Assembly (NCBI RefSeq): GCF_010667575.1 | Contig: NZ_JAABNT010000004.1 | Coordinates: 124,001-188,000 of the forward strand | Direction: 5' to 3' | Source: Sulfitobacter sediminilitoris | Lineage (GTDB): Bacteria; Pseudomonadota; Alphaproteobacteria; Rhodobacterales; Rhodobacteraceae | Length of the DNA: 64,000 bases | Shown here: piece by piece, positions 34,795 through 44,373 of the stretch | Numbering within the stretch: position 1 is the first letter of the stretch | Layout of the letters: each line of letters begins with the position of its first letter | The notes under the pieces: generated by a model | What the model was told of the DNA's origin: nothing | Database searches by the model: none | What the model saw: the letters and a program-made list of their open reading frames with translations, nothing else | Program-made: the position numbers and the translations under genes

Positions 34795-36098
34795 CAGCCG
34801 ACCCTTTCGATGATCAGGTCGGGCACCTTGGGGCGCGACCCGCTCAGCTTGATGGCCTGTAAAACCGCTTGCGCGGCGGCATCGCCCTGATCGGAACGCA
34901 CAGCATGTACAACAGCAAGCGTTTGGCCGCGTGTGACCTTTGTCCCCAATCGCACAACATCAGACAGGCCGACGGCCGGATTGATACGATCGTTTTCCAC
35001 AACTCTGCCACCACCCAAGCCAACGACAGCCAGGCCCAACGCCTCTCCGTCGATTTTGGCGACATAGCCGTCATGGGGGGCGGAGACCTGTCTGATTACC
35101 GTCGCCTCTGGCAAGAAACGCCGCCAATTCTCATTAAAGTTCACGGGGCCGCCAAGCGCCGACAACATCCGCGCAAAACGTTCTGCCGCAAAACCCTTGC
35201 GGATCGCATGGGCAATCGCATCAGCGCCTTCCTGTACATCCTGCGCCAGACCTGCGTTGGCCAGCAGCACCCCGCCAAGTGCGGCCGCAACATCCACGAT
35301 CGGCCCCCTGCCCGACCCGGTCAAAACCTGCATGACTTCGGCGACTTCCAGCGTGTTACCAAGGCTGGGAACCAAGGGCTGGCTCATGTCACTGATCACT
35401 GCTGTTGTCCGGCACTTGGCGGCATTTGCTGTCTTGGTAAGCGCCTCCGCCAGCGCCTGTGCTTCGGGCAGGGATTTCATGAAAGCACCGCTGCCGACCT
35501 TCACGTCAAGCACCAGACCATCAAGCCCGGCTGCCAGTTTCTTGGACAGGATAGACGCCGTGATCAGATCCAGCGAGTCCACGGTCGAGGACACATCGCG
35601 TATCGCGTAGAGCCGCCGGTCAGCCGGGGCGATGTCGGCAGTGGCGCCAACAATGGCACAGCCGACCTGCCCGACGATTTGTTTGAAATGGCCTTCAGAC
35701 AGCTGCGTTGTAACGCCGGGAATGGCCTCAAGCTTGTCCAGTGTCCCGCCCGTATGGCCCAGACCGCGGCCAGATATCATCGGCACGAAAGCTCCGCAGG
35801 CAGCCAGCGCCGGGGCCAGAACAAGACTTACGCAGTCACCAACCCCACCCGTTGAATGTTTATCAAGCACGGGTCCATCAAGGTTCCATGACAGCACACG
35901 CCCTGAATCGCGCATCGCAAGGGTCAGGGCCACGCGACCGACGTCCGACAATCCATTCAGGCAAACCCCCATGGCAAAGGCCCCGGCCTGCGCATCGCTC
36001 ACTTCGCCATCGGCCAACGCATGCGCCATCCAAGCCAGTTCTTCGCGGGTCGGCGTTTGACGGTGGCGCAGCTTTGCAAGGATCGACCGTGCGTTCAT
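34794..36098 (-). CDS. deoA: thymidine phosphorylase
   Basis: Phosphorolysis of thymidine and deoxyuridine to base and deoxyribose-1-phosphate. The 434-aa protein has the small alpha domain ('RHRQTPTREELAWMAHALAD'), the signature 'LDKHSTGGVGDCVSLVLAPA', 'MISGRGLGHTGGTLDKLEAI' and 'DVSSTVDSLDLITASILSKK' for phosphate and pyrimidine binding, 'LVLDVKVGSGAFMK', and a C-terminal hammerhead domain 'APHDGYVAKIDGEALGLAVV'. It overlaps cdd by four bases upstream and deoB by one base downstream, so translation is coupled along the operon. Confidence 0.97.
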   Translation of the reverse strand: MNARSILAKLRHRQTPTREELAWMAHALADGEVSDAQAGAFAMGVCLNGLSDVGRVALTLAMRDSGRVLSWNLDGPVLDKHSTGGVGDCVSLVLAPALAACGAFVPMISGRGLGHTGGTLDKLEAIPGVTTQLSEGHFKQIVGQVGCAIVGATADIAPADRRLYAIRDVSSTVDSLDLITASILSKKLAAGLDGLVLDVKVGSGAFMKSLPEAQALAEALTKTANAAKCRTTAVISDMSQPLVPSLGNTLEVAEVMQVLTGSGRGPIVDVAAALGGVLLANAGLAQDVQEGADAIAHAIRKGFAAERFARMLSALGGPVNFNENWRRFLPEATVIRQVSAPHDGYVAKIDGEALGLAVVGLGGGRVVENDRINPAVGLSDVVRLGTKVTRGQTLAVVHAVRSDQGDAAAQAVLQAIKLSGSRPKVPDLIIERVG

Positions 36099-36499
36099 CT
36101 GGTGCTGTTCTTCATTGCATGGCTGGCAAACGCACCGGGTAGCAACTCAGCCAGCGTGGCGCGCTGTTCCGCCCCTTGGACCGTTGCCATGGTCACCAGG
36201 ATATCGCCAGCACCGAATTCTGCCAATTTCTGGCGGCATCCACCGCAAGGTGTCACTGGCTCGGAACTTTCGGCGACGACATAGACTTCGCTCAGCGTTG
36301 TCTCACCCGCTGCGACCATGGCCGCGATGGCGCCTGCTTCGGCACAAGTACCTTCGGGATATGCTGCATTTTCGACGTTACACCCAACATAGACCGCGCC
36401 GGATGCCCCCCGTACGGCGGCCCCTACCTTGAAATTGGAATAGGGAGCGTAGGCGCGCGCGCGCACATCTATTGCCTTGTCTCTCAACTCTTTGCCCAT
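36095..36499 (-). CDS. cdd: cytidine deaminase
   Basis: Deaminates (deoxy)cytidine to (deoxy)uridine, the first step of the salvage operon. The 134-aa protein is of the small homotetrameric zinc type. Motifs: 'AYAPYSNFKVGAAVRG' (substrate loop), 'GCNVENAAYPEGTCAEAGAI' with the first zinc Cys and catalytic Glu, and 'PVTPCGGCRQKLAEFG' with the other two zinc Cys. A good GGGG(G)G-rich leader precedes ATG 36499. It is the first gene of cdd-deoA-deoB(-upp). The 212 bp to the divergent malic enzyme gene hold both promoters. Confidence 0.96.
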   Translation of the reverse strand: MGKELRDKAIDVRARAYAPYSNFKVGAAVRGASGAVYVGCNVENAAYPEGTCAEAGAIAAMVAAGETTLSEVYVVAESSEPVTPCGGCRQKLAEFGAGDILVTMATVQGAEQRATLAELLPGAFASHAMKNSTR

Positions 36500-36668
36500 A
36501 AGCCCCCCTTAGACAATCAACTATAGAAAGTGGAATCGGAAGTTTCGAGTGGCAAAAGACACGGCTTCTTCCCCTTCAATCGTTTTCCCAATACCCTGCC
36601 CTGACAACAAAACGCCATTGCGACCGCTGGACATCAGCGCGGCAAAGACCTTGGCGACAAATAAAAAG

Positions 36669-36686
36669 TAGTTTAACGCTAAACTA
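36669..36686. promoter_or_regulatory. 18-bp palindrome before the malic enzyme gene
   Basis: TAGTTTA (36669-36675), ACGC centre, TAAACTA (36680-36686). It lies 25 bp before the malic enzyme start, just ahead of the GGGAGG ribosome site, so it would overlap the core promoter or leader. A GntR/MarR/TetR-size operator is likely; the protein is unknown. Confidence 0.5.
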
Positions 36687-36711
36687 TATTTCTCTGGGAG
36701 GTTCTTTCACC

Positions 36712-38985
36712 ATGTCCGATACGCCCAATCTGCGTCAGGCGGCACTTGATTATCACGCGTTTCCAAAGCCCGGAAAACTTGAGATTCGCGCGACCAAGCC
36801 ACTGGCCAACGGACGCGACCTTGCCCGCGCCTATTCGCCCGGCGTGGCCGAAGCCTGTCTTGAAATCAAGGCCGATCCCGGCACAGCGGCCACCTACACC
36901 GCACGCGGAAATCTAGTGGCCGTAGTCACGAATGGCACTGCAGTACTGGGCCTTGGCAACATCGGCGCGCTCGCTTCCAAGCCGGTGATGGAGGGCAAAG
37001 CGGTCCTGTTCAAGAAGTTCGCGAACATTGATTGTTTTGATATAGAATTGGATGAACCCGATCCTGAAAAGCTGGCTGATATCGTCTGCGCACTTGGCCC
37101 AACCTTTGGCGCGATCAATCTCGAAGACATCAAGGCGCCGGATTGTTTTACCGTTGAACGACTTTGTCGCGAACGGATGAACATCCCCGTTTTTCACGAT
37201 GATCAGCACGGCACCGCGATCGTCGTTGGTGCGGCGGTTACAAATGCGCTGCATGTCACGGGGAAAAAGTTCGAAGACATCAAAATTGTCTCAACGGGGG
37301 GCGGCGCAGCGGGGATTGCCTGCCTCAACATGTTGCTGAAGCTTGGCGTAAAGCGCGAGAACGTCTGGCTGTGCGATATCAACGGTCTTGTCTATGAGGG
37401 CCGTGAGGTCGATATGAACCCGATCAAATCAGAGTACGCCCAGAAAACGGATCTGCGCACGCTTGATGATGTGATTTCCGGTGCCGACCTTTTCCTTGGC
37501 CTGTCAGGCCCCGGGGTACTGACGCCCGAGATGGTTGGGAAAATGGCAGATAGACCGATCATTTTTGCATTGGCAAACCCGACGCCAGAGATCCTGCCCG
37601 ACCTCGCGCGTGCGGTTGCTCCCGACGCGATCATCGCGACCGGGCGATCTGATTTTCCCAATCAGGTCAACAACGTGCTCTGCTTTCCGTTCATCTTCCG
37701 CGGCGCGCTAGATGTGGGGGCGACCACCATCAACGATGAAATGCAGTTGGCGTGCATCGAAGGGATCGCTGCACTTGCGCGCGCAACCACATCCGCCGAA
37801 GCTGCCGCCGCCTATCAAGGGGAACAGCTGACCTTTGGGGCTGACTACCTGATCCCCAAACCCTTTGATCCACGTCTGATTGGTGTGGTGTCGTCTGCCG
37901 TCGCGAAGGCTGCAATGGAAACCGGTGTTGCGACACGCCCGCTTGACGATCTGGATGCCTACAAGCACAAGCTTGATGGGTCAGTGTTCAAATCCGCGTT
38001 GTTGATGCGGCCTGTGTTCGAGGCCGCACGCGCATCTCCCCGACGTCTGGTCTTTGCCGAAGGTGAAGATGAACGCGTGTTGCGGGCTGCCCAGGCGATC
38101 ATTGAGGAAACTGTCGAAACTCCGATCCTCATTGGCCGCCCGGAGGTCATCCAAAGGCGCATTGAACAGGCAGGCCTGAACCTGCGCCTGGGTGACAATG
38201 TCGATCTGGTGAACCCCGAAAACGACCCACGTTACCGTGATTACTGGGAGACTTACCATAATCTGATGTGTCGACGCGGGGTGTCGCCTGATATCGCAAA
38301 GGCGATCATGCGCACCAACACCACTGCCATCGGTGCGGTCATGGTGCACCGCGAGGAAGCCGATAGCATGATCTGCGGCACCTTCGGGGAATTCGGCTGG
38401 CATCTGAACTACGTCAATCAGGTACTGGGCCGTGGCGATCTGCGCCCCCACGGTGCGCTAAGTATGATGATCCTTGAAGATGGGCCGCTCTTTATTGCGG
38501 ACACGCAAGTGCATCTGCATCCCAACCCGGAACAGATCGCCGAAATCGCACGCGGTGCCGCGCGCCACGTACGCCGCTTCGGGATCGAGCCCAAGATTGC
38601 GTTCTGTTCGCAATCGCAATTCGGCAATCAGGGCGAAGGTACAGGTGGCCGCCTCCGCGCGGCCATTCGCATGCTAGACGCCGAAGGTGCGGACTTTTGT
38701 TACGAGGGCGAAATGAATATCGACACCGCGCTGGACCCGGAACTGCGCGAACGGCTGTTGCCCGGCAACCGGATGCCGGGTGCCGCGAATGTGCTGATCT
38801 TTGCTCATGCGGATGCGGCCTCTGGCGTGCGCAACATCTTGAAAATGAAGGGGGACGGCCTTGAGGTTGGCCCGATCCTGATGGGCATGGGCAACAAGGC
38901 CCATATCGTATCACCCTCGATCACCGCACGTGGATTGCTCAATATGGGCGCCATCGCCGGCACTCCAGTGGCGCACTACGGGTAA
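36712..38985 (+). CDS. maeB: NADP-dependent malic enzyme with phosphotransacetylase-like domain
   Basis: Oxidative decarboxylation of malate to pyruvate, giving NADPH. The 757 aa combine an N-terminal malic domain (about 10-420; '[20 protein letters not shown]', '[20 protein letters not shown]', '[20 protein letters not shown]') and an NAD(P) fold ('[20 protein letters not shown]') with a C-terminal phosphotransacetylase-like domain (about 435-757; '[20 protein letters not shown]', '[20 protein letters not shown]'). In known MaeB enzymes the latter domain is regulatory, responding to acetyl-CoA, and not catalytic. This fits gluconeogenic growth on fatty acids encoded nearby. A palindrome in the leader suggests local repression. 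Confidence 0.95.
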   Translation: MSDTPNLRQAALDYHAFPKPGKLEIRATKPLANGRDLARAYSPGVAEACLEIKADPGTAATYTARGNLVAVVTNGTAVLGLGNIGALASKPVMEGKAVLFKKFANIDCFDIELDEPDPEKLADIVCALGPTFGAINLEDIKAPDCFTVERLCRERMNIPVFHDDQHGTAIVVGAAVTNALHVTGKKFEDIKIVSTGGGAAGIACLNMLLKLGVKRENVWLCDINGLVYEGREVDMNPIKSEYAQKTDLRTLDDVISGADLFLGLSGPGVLTPEMVGKMADRPIIFALANPTPEILPDLARAVAPDAIIATGRSDFPNQVNNVLCFPFIFRGALDVGATTINDEMQLACIEGIAALARATTSAEAAAAYQGEQLTFGADYLIPKPFDPRLIGVVSSAVAKAAMETGVATRPLDDLDAYKHKLDGSVFKSALLMRPVFEAARASPRRLVFAEGEDERVLRAAQAIIEETVETPILIGRPEVIQRRIEQAGLNLRLGDNVDLVNPENDPRYRDYWETYHNLMCRRGVSPDIAKAIMRTNTTAIGAVMVHREEADSMICGTFGEFGWHLNYVNQVLGRGDLRPHGALSMMILEDGPLFIADTQVHLHPNPEQIAEIARGAARHVRRFGIEPKIAFCSQSQFGNQGEGTGGRLRAAIRMLDAEGADFCYEGEMNIDTALDPELRERLLPGNRMPGAANVLIFAHADAASGVRNILKMKGDGLEVGPILMGMGNKAHIVSPSITARGLLNMGAIAGTPVAHYG

Positions 38986-38999
38986 CGCAAGAATACAAT

Positions 39000-39031
39000 A
39001 ACGCCGCCCTGAAATGCCTCGGGGCGGCGTT
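39000..39031. terminator. hairpin terminator after malic enzyme gene
   Basis: Perfect 10-bp arms AACGCCGCCC (39000-39009) and GGGCGGCGTT (39022-39031). T runs are short on both sides, so it may act bidirectionally for the malic enzyme gene and the small minus-strand ORF. Confidence 0.7.
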
Positions 39032-39050
39032 CCTATCTGGTCTGAGCGAT

Positions 39051-39161
39051 CTACTTACGCGGTGTGGCGGTCTTGATCTCCGCGACAGTCATTGGCGCTT
39101 TTACAGTCGGTTTGGCAGACCTTTTGGCCTGCTTTTTCTGGTTGGCGATCTTGTCACCCAT
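39051..39161 (-). CDS. tiny basic protein (36 aa), tentative
   Basis: From ATG 39161 ('MGDKIANQKKQAKRSAKPTV' and 'MTVAEIKTATPRK'), with AAGG nine bases before the start. It is Lys/Arg/Ala-rich with a predicted C-terminal helix, and a hairpin terminator follows at 39000-39031. The composition is not like random antisense. An ATG at 39179 adds 'MTRFTI'. No family recognised; the gap of 330 bp between the malic enzyme and OmpV-type genes otherwise holds nothing I can identify. Confidence 0.4.
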   Translation of the reverse strand: MGDKIANQKKQAKRSAKPTVKAPMTVAEIKTATPRK

Positions 39162-39315
39162 TATCGTGAACCTTGTCATGTCCCGGCGCGGACAGCATGC
39201 CCGGCCATACACTGAGGCTCGCACGAAATGCCTGGCGTTACTGATACGGATTCGACAGCAATGCAGATTTCCCACACCCGCAAAACATCATGAACAGCGC
39301 TGCGAATTCAAGACT

Positions 39316-40086
39316 TTAGAAATTCAGCGTGAACGCTCGGCTAAGCCCGATTGAGATGCGCCACTGATCCTCTGAACCGGCTTGTGTGATTGGGCTGTCG
39401 GCAGCAGAATTCTGCAGCCGTTCGTAGCTCAGTGTGCTTTCCACGCCCCAAAGCCTGTTGATCCGGTAGATACCTTCCACCTCGAAACCCGCGCCCAGAA
39501 CGCCACCGTCAGCATCATACGCGCCAAAGCTCGACGCCGCCGCCTCAGCAGCGCTTACACCGAAATACGTCGAGGCATAGTCGGCGTTGCCAAGGTTCAC
39601 GCGGGGGCCGGCCGTGATGGTCCAGCGGTCGCTCGGGCGAAAGATCACGTCAGCGCCCAGCGTACCCGTCACACCTTCATGCCCGCCAAACCCCTGACGC
39701 ACCTCGCCGAAGGCCTGCCAGTTGGTTTCACGGTATATGACGCCAAAGCCAAGTTCGACTGCAGCATCAATATCCTCAAGCCCGGCCAGTTCAGGGTTGT
39801 CATCATCATCCCGTTCGCCAACGAACTTGAACGCGCCCCGAAATGCCAAACCGTTGTCGGGCAGATTGCCGGCACCATTCCCAAAGCTCCGCCCGCCCCA
39901 TTTGAGCGCACCGAAGGTAAAGCCGATATCAGGTGCGGCCTCATATTCATCAGAACCAGGATAGGATGGGACCGCAGCAATGCCGCCGCGCAGGGCGAAA
40001 TCAAAGGACCGCTCCTGCGCCATTACAGGCAGTGACACGCCGATGGCGGTCGTAAGGGTCAAGGCAAAAGCGGCAGACTGGCGCAT
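39316..40086 (-). CDS. MipA/OmpV family outer membrane protein
   Basis: A 256-aa outer-membrane beta-barrel of the MipA/OmpV family. The start is ATG 40086, which opens a signal peptide ('MRQSAAFALTLTTAIGVSLP', cleavage after 'VMA'); the open frame runs 285 bases further but is not protein-like. Alternating strands typify the barrel: 'DFALRGGIAAVPSYPGSDEY', 'LGFGVIYRETNWQAFGEVRQ' and 'GADVIFRPSDRWTITAGPRV'. It ends in the aromatic C-terminal 'RAFTLNF', the BAM recognition signal. The family includes MltA-interacting scaffolds and stress-linked porin-like proteins; the exact role here is unknown. Confidence 0.9.
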   Translation of the reverse strand: MRQSAAFALTLTTAIGVSLPVMAQERSFDFALRGGIAAVPSYPGSDEYEAAPDIGFTFGALKWGGRSFGNGAGNLPDNGLAFRGAFKFVGERDDDDNPELAGLEDIDAAVELGFGVIYRETNWQAFGEVRQGFGGHEGVTGTLGADVIFRPSDRWTITAGPRVNLGNADYASTYFGVSAAEAAASSFGAYDADGGVLGAGFEVEGIYRINRLWGVESTLSYERLQNSAADSPITQAGSEDQWRISIGLSRAFTLNF

Positions 40087-40303
40087 GATCAGGAGGCTCC
40101 GGGTTCGGATTACGTTTGGACTGGCACATAGCACTAACCTTGGCTTTGAAAAGATGAGTCGCGCCTTGGCGCTGTAAATAATTCCACCGCACGGCAGGAA
40201 TATGTGAAAAGTTCCTATCACGTGATGCCCCCGAGCCCCCATGCGGGCTTGCCCCGGCGCACTGCTCTGCCTAACAAAAGAGCAGGGGTTGAGGAGGAAA
40301 ACC

Positions 40304-42196
40304 ATGGGATACCGCGAAACATACGAAAGCTGGCAGAACGATCCGGAAGGCTTCTGGATGGAAGAGGCCAAGGCGATCGACTGGGCGGTGCCCCCGACAA
40401 AGGCGTTGACCGATCACGGGGACAACCTCTTTGAATGGTTCGCCGATGGCATGGTCAACACCTGTTACAACGCTGTGGACCGGCACGTTGAACAGGGGCG
40501 CGGCGATCAGGTTGCCATCATCCACGACAGCCCGATCACCGGCACCAAGGAAAAAATCACCTACGCTGAATTGCAAAGGCGCGTCGCGTTTCTGGCTGGC
40601 GCCCTCGCCGAACGCGGCATCCGCAAAGGCGAGACGGTTATCATCTACATGCCGATGGTACCCGAAGCGCTTGAGGCGATGTTGGCCTGCGCGCGCCTAG
40701 GCGCGATCCACTCTGTCGTGTTCGGCGGCTTTGCTGCGCACGAACTTGCGGTGCGTATCGACGATTGCAAACCCCGTGCCATCATCGCCGCCTCCTGCGG
40801 ATTGGAACCGGGCCGTACCGTAGAATACAAACCCCTGCTTGACGGTGCGATTGAGCAATCCGCGCACAAGCCGGAGTTCTGCATGATCCTTCAGCGCGAG
40901 CAGCACCGCTGCGACATGATAGAAGGCCGCGACGTGGATTGGCACGAGGCTCAAAAAGAAGCCAAGCCTGCCCCTTACGTACCCGTCGAAGGAAACTGGC
41001 CTGCATATATCCTTTATACGTCTGGCACTACGGGCGCACCAAAGGGAGTTGTGCGCCCGACCGGCGGCCATCTGGTGGCACTGAACTGGACGATGAAAAA
41101 CATCTACAACGTTGATCCCGGTGACGTTTTCTGGGCCGCGTCAGATGTGGGCTGGGTCGTGGGGCACTCCTACATCTGTTATGCGCCGCTGATCCACGGA
41201 AACACCACCATCGTCTTTGAAGGCAAACCCATCGGCACCCCGGACGCAGGTACCTTCTGGCGCGTGATCGAAGAACACAATGTGCGCAGTTTCTTTACCG
41301 CACCCACCGCGATCCGTGCCGTGAAACGCGAGGACCCCAAGGGCGAATTCGTCAAGAAATATGACCTGTCCGGCCTGCGCGCGCTCTACCTCGCCGGTGA
41401 ACGCGCTGACCCTGACACCATCGTATGGGCACAGGAAATGCTGGGCAAGCCGGTCTATGATCACTGGTGGCAGACAGAAACCGGATGGACCATTGCGGGC
41501 AACCCTGCGGGGCTTGAGGCGCTGCCTGTCAAAATCGGTTCACCGACCGTGCCGATGCCCGGCTACGAGGTACATATTCTTGATGAGGCAGGCCACCCGC
41601 AAAAGCCCGGCGAATTGGGTGCCATTGCGGTGAAACTGCCACTGCCTCCCGGCACCTTGCCGACGCTTTGGAATGCAACCGAACGCTTTGTCAAATCCTA
41701 CCTGACCACCTTCCCCGGCTATTACGAAACCGGCGACGCAGGCATGATGGATGAGGACGGATACCTCTACATCATGGCGCGTACCGATGACGTCATCAAC
41801 GTCGCGGGCCACCGCCTGTCGACGGGAGCCATGGAAGAAGTTCTGGCCGGACATCCCGACGTTGCCGAATGCGCGGTGATCGGCGTCAGTGATGCGCTCA
41901 AGGGTCAATCGCCCATCGGCTTTGTCTGCCTGTCCAAAGGCGTGAACCGCCCGCATGAGGAGATCGAGAAAGAATGCGTCCAGCGCATACGCGATCAAAT
42001 CGGCCCGGTGGCCGCGTTCAAGAAGGCCCTTGTCGTGGACCGTCTACCCAAGACCCGCTCTGGCAAGATCTTGCGCGCCACCATGGTAAAAATCGCGGAC
42101 GGGGATCCGTTCAAGATGCCCGCCACCATCGACGATCCGGCAATCCTTGATGAAATCAAGACAGCCCTGCAGAGAATCGGCTATGCTCAGGACTAG
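40304..42196 (+). CDS. prpE: propionyl-CoA synthetase
   Basis: Activates propionate (and acetate more weakly) to acyl-CoA. The 630-aa protein starts at ATG 40304 behind GAGGAGG. The N-terminal 'YRETYESWQNDPEGFWMEEA' and 'IDWAVPPTKALTD' match PrpE rather than Acs. Motifs: P-loop 'ILYTSGTTGAPKGVVRPTGG', 'FWAASDVGWVVGHSYICYAP', 'VYDHWWQTETGWTIAGNPAG', 'IMARTDDVINVAGHRLSTGA' and 'LPKTRSGKILRATMVKIADG', whose Lys is the usual acetylation/propionylation control site. Propionate arises from odd-chain acids, branched amino acids and DMSP cleavage, linking it to the other acyl-CoA genes here. Confidence 0.95.
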   Translation: MGYRETYESWQNDPEGFWMEEAKAIDWAVPPTKALTDHGDNLFEWFADGMVNTCYNAVDRHVEQGRGDQVAIIHDSPITGTKEKITYAELQRRVAFLAGALAERGIRKGETVIIYMPMVPEALEAMLACARLGAIHSVVFGGFAAHELAVRIDDCKPRAIIAASCGLEPGRTVEYKPLLDGAIEQSAHKPEFCMILQREQHRCDMIEGRDVDWHEAQKEAKPAPYVPVEGNWPAYILYTSGTTGAPKGVVRPTGGHLVALNWTMKNIYNVDPGDVFWAASDVGWVVGHSYICYAPLIHGNTTIVFEGKPIGTPDAGTFWRVIEEHNVRSFFTAPTAIRAVKREDPKGEFVKKYDLSGLRALYLAGERADPDTIVWAQEMLGKPVYDHWWQTETGWTIAGNPAGLEALPVKIGSPTVPMPGYEVHILDEAGHPQKPGELGAIAVKLPLPPGTLPTLWNATERFVKSYLTTFPGYYETGDAGMMDEDGYLYIMARTDDVINVAGHRLSTGAMEEVLAGHPDVAECAVIGVSDALKGQSPIGFVCLSKGVNRPHEEIEKECVQRIRDQIGPVAAFKKALVVDRLPKTRSGKILRATMVKIADGDPFKMPATIDDPAILDEIKTALQRIGYAQD

Positions 42197-42221
42197 AACC
42201 CGCTAAGATAAGGAGCCTGAC

Positions 42222-43466
42222 ATGGCCGCGCCGACCCTCGACAAGTTTGAGATGACCGCGGCCCTGTCGGACCTCACCGGCTGGCTGATCCAGCAGGGGC
42301 TTGAGAACACACCGATCAACGCCTGGCTAGAGACGATGTGCCACCGCATCAACGAGGCGGGCATCCCCATCTCGCGCGTCAATCTCAGCACCCGGGCGCA
42401 TCACCCCGAGATTGGTGCAGTGGCCTTCCGCTGGCACCGTGACCAGGAAAGCGAGCAGTTCGAATACAGCCGCACCAGTAACACCGACGATGTGGTTGAG
42501 GAATACAGGCGCAGCCCGCTCTATCACCTTATGACATCACCGGTCTCGGAGATCCGCCAGCGGCTGGATGTGCCCGATCCCGAGCTGGATTTTCCCATTT
42601 TCGAGGAACTACGTGAGCAAGGTGCCACGGACTACTACGCCGCCAAGCGTTTCTTTCTGCACAAGAATCAGAAACGGCCCTCCGACCCTTTCGCGCTCGA
42701 GGAAGGCATGACCATCTCCATGACCACGGACGCGCCCGGCGGCTTCACCGAAGCACAGCTCGACGGTCTGCGGGCCCTGCTGGCGCCGATCAGCCTGACA
42801 CTCAAGAGCGGTGCGAACCGAAAAATGGCCGAGGACATCACTGCGGCCTACCTCGGTGCCGACGCCAGCCGACGTGTGCTTTCGGGTGATATCATGCGTG
42901 GCTCTTCCGAGACCATTTCGGCGGTGATCTGGTACTTCGATTTGCGCGGCTTCACCTCGCTCTCCGAGACATTGGGGGCCGAGGCGATCATCGGCCTTCT
43001 CAACGATTACTTCGCACTGGCTGTCGAAGTGGTCGAGCGATACGGCGGCAACGTGCTGAAGTTCATGGGCGACGGGATGCTGGCGATCTTTGATCTCACG
43101 GACATCCCCGAAGCACGGCTCAAGGCTGTCGAGGCCGCCTGCGCCTTGCGCGAGGCTTTTGCGGAGATCAACGCGGCTCGCGAAAAAGAAGGCCTGCCGA
43201 CCACCGGTTTCACCCTCGGGCTCCACGCGGGCGATGTGCTTTATGGTAACATCGGCGGAAAGACACGGCTCGATTTTACCGTGATCGGCCCCGCCGTGAA
43301 CACCACTGCCCGTATTCTCGGAATGTCGGGTCCGGTCGGGCAGGATATTGTCATCTCATCCAAGGTCGCCCTGCCGGTCAAAGATCAGCGACCGGATCTG
43401 GTTTCTCTGGGTCAATACCGGCTGCGTGGCGTGACCGAGCGACAGGAACTTTTTACCGTCGATTGA
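42222..43466 (+). CDS. class III adenylate/guanylate cyclase with N-terminal sensory-like region
   Basis: A 414-aa soluble cyclase. The C-terminal catalytic domain (about 235-410) has the metal-binding 'AVIWYFDLRGFTSLSETLGA' (first Asp), 'YGGNVLKFMGDGMLAIFD' (second Asp) and 'TVIGPAVNTTARILGMSG' with the transition-state Asn-Arg pair. The first ~220 residues contain 'LTGWLIQQGLENTPINAWLE' and 'ISRVNLSTRAHHPEIGAVAF', a region found before many alphaproteobacterial cyclases and possibly GAF-like. There are no membrane helices. Product nucleotide is not certain; cAMP is usual. It follows prpE by 25 bp and may be co-transcribed. Confidence 0.92.
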   Translation: MAAPTLDKFEMTAALSDLTGWLIQQGLENTPINAWLETMCHRINEAGIPISRVNLSTRAHHPEIGAVAFRWHRDQESEQFEYSRTSNTDDVVEEYRRSPLYHLMTSPVSEIRQRLDVPDPELDFPIFEELREQGATDYYAAKRFFLHKNQKRPSDPFALEEGMTISMTTDAPGGFTEAQLDGLRALLAPISLTLKSGANRKMAEDITAAYLGADASRRVLSGDIMRGSSETISAVIWYFDLRGFTSLSETLGAEAIIGLLNDYFALAVEVVERYGGNVLKFMGDGMLAIFDLTDIPEARLKAVEAACALREAFAEINAAREKEGLPTTGFTLGLHAGDVLYGNIGGKTRLDFTVIGPAVNTTARILGMSGPVGQDIVISSKVALPVKDQRPDLVSLGQYRLRGVTERQELFTVD

Positions 43467-43483
43467 GCGGCCAATGAAATGGA

Positions 43484-43510
43484 AAAAGGCGATCCATAAG
43501 ACCGCCTTTT
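43484..43510. terminator. bidirectional Rho-independent terminator between cyclase and CsbD genes
   Basis: Arms AAAAGGCG (43484-43491) and CGCCTTTT (43503-43510) with an 11-base loop give a U-rich tail on both strands, as suits convergent genes. Confidence 0.85.
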
Positions 43511-43531
43511 GATTCTCATTAGCCTTGCCGA

Positions 43532-43729
43532 TCAGTGCTTGGCGAGAAACTCGTCTACTTGCTTTTCAGCCTCTTCTTTCGCAATGCCGTAATTTTCCTG
43601 GATCTTGCCCACCAGCTGCTCGCGGTCGCCTTCGGCTTGCTGTACTTCATCATCTGTCAACTTGCCCCATTGCTCTTTGATAGAGCCGGTCATCTGTTTC
43701 CAGTTGCCTTTTACTTCATCCCAATTCAC
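43532..43729 (-). CDS. CsbD-family stress protein
   Basis: A 65-aa protein of the CsbD family: 'NWDEVKGNWKQMTGSIKEQW' with the 'G.lt.dd....G....l.G.iq..yG' pattern continued in 'KLTDDEVQQAEGDREQLVGK' and 'IQENYGIAKEEAEKQVDEFL'. The start is GTG 43729, with AAGGAG seven bases upstream; the open frame to 43765 is not family-like. CsbD proteins are abundant under general stress in many bacteria but have no known biochemical activity. It is a monocistron with a terminator on its 3' side. Confidence 0.9.
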   Translation of the reverse strand: MNWDEVKGNWKQMTGSIKEQWGKLTDDEVQQAEGDREQLVGKIQENYGIAKEEAEKQVDEFLAKH

Positions 43730-43926
43730 CGCAATTCTCCTTGTCGTACGCTTGTATGGCGACAAACCTTCGCGCTGCCGCCTTGTTCAAAGTATCAACG
43801 CGTCAGCGCGGTTCTGGTTCCCGCAACAAGCAGAATTCCCCGCAGCAGACCGCTCACGGGAAATGTGATTTGCTAAATGGAAAAACGCCCTCCTAGACTG
43901 ATTGTATTCATAAAAAGGATTTTGGC

Positions 43927-44373
43927 ATGCGCAGATTTTGGCTTGGTTTGATGGGGCTTTTGGCGGCCCCAGCGATTGCGGCAGAAGGCCAACGCATCAC
44001 CGTCACCGGAGAGATCATCGACACATGGTGCTATTATTCGGGCGTCATGGGTGGCCCCGACAGCGTCGTGGGATCGGCACATCATACCTGCGCGCTCTGG
44101 TGCTCTGCCTCTGGCATTCCTATCGGTCTGCTGACCGAGGATGGTACCGTTTACACGGTCCTCAAACTTGGTCCCCAAGACAACGCCACAGGCGGTGATA
44201 CCGCGCTCACCCTTGCGTCTCATACGGTGACGGCAGACGGGATGTTTTATGAGCGCGACGGTATCAATTACATCATTGTCGAAGAGGTGCTCGAAGATAA
44301 GGGCATCGTGAACCTCAGCCACGAGGATTACGACGTTGTCCCCTCATTTGCGATCCCGGAGCCCAAGGAATGA
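43927..44373 (+). CDS. secreted Cys-rich protein 1 of a SCO-linked operon
   Basis: A 148-aa exported protein (signal peptide 'MRRFWLGLMGLLAAPAIAA'). The mature part, 'ITVTGEIIDTWCYYSGVM', then 'HHTCALWCSASGIPIGLLTE', 'DGTVYTVLKLG' and 'HTVTADGMFYERDGINYIIV', reads as a small beta-barrel (OB-like) with three Cys in a C-x(n)-CxxxC pattern and two adjacent His. The same pattern recurs in the next gene, so the two are distant paralogs. Metal or heme-copper binding is plausible. It is translationally coupled (ATGA) to that gene, which is coupled to a SCO protein. No known family recognised. Confidence 0.8.
   Translation: MRRFWLGLMGLLAAPAIAAEGQRITVTGEIIDTWCYYSGVMGGPDSVVGSAHHTCALWCSASGIPIGLLTEDGTVYTVLKLGPQDNATGGDTALTLASHTVTADGMFYERDGINYIIVEEVLEDKGIVNLSHEDYDVVPSFAIPEPKE

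Noticed and set aside
34869-35855. 328-codon plus-strand frame opposite deoA
   Set aside because: deoA is complete and conserved on the minus strand; the plus frame is Arg/Gln/His-rich without motifs.
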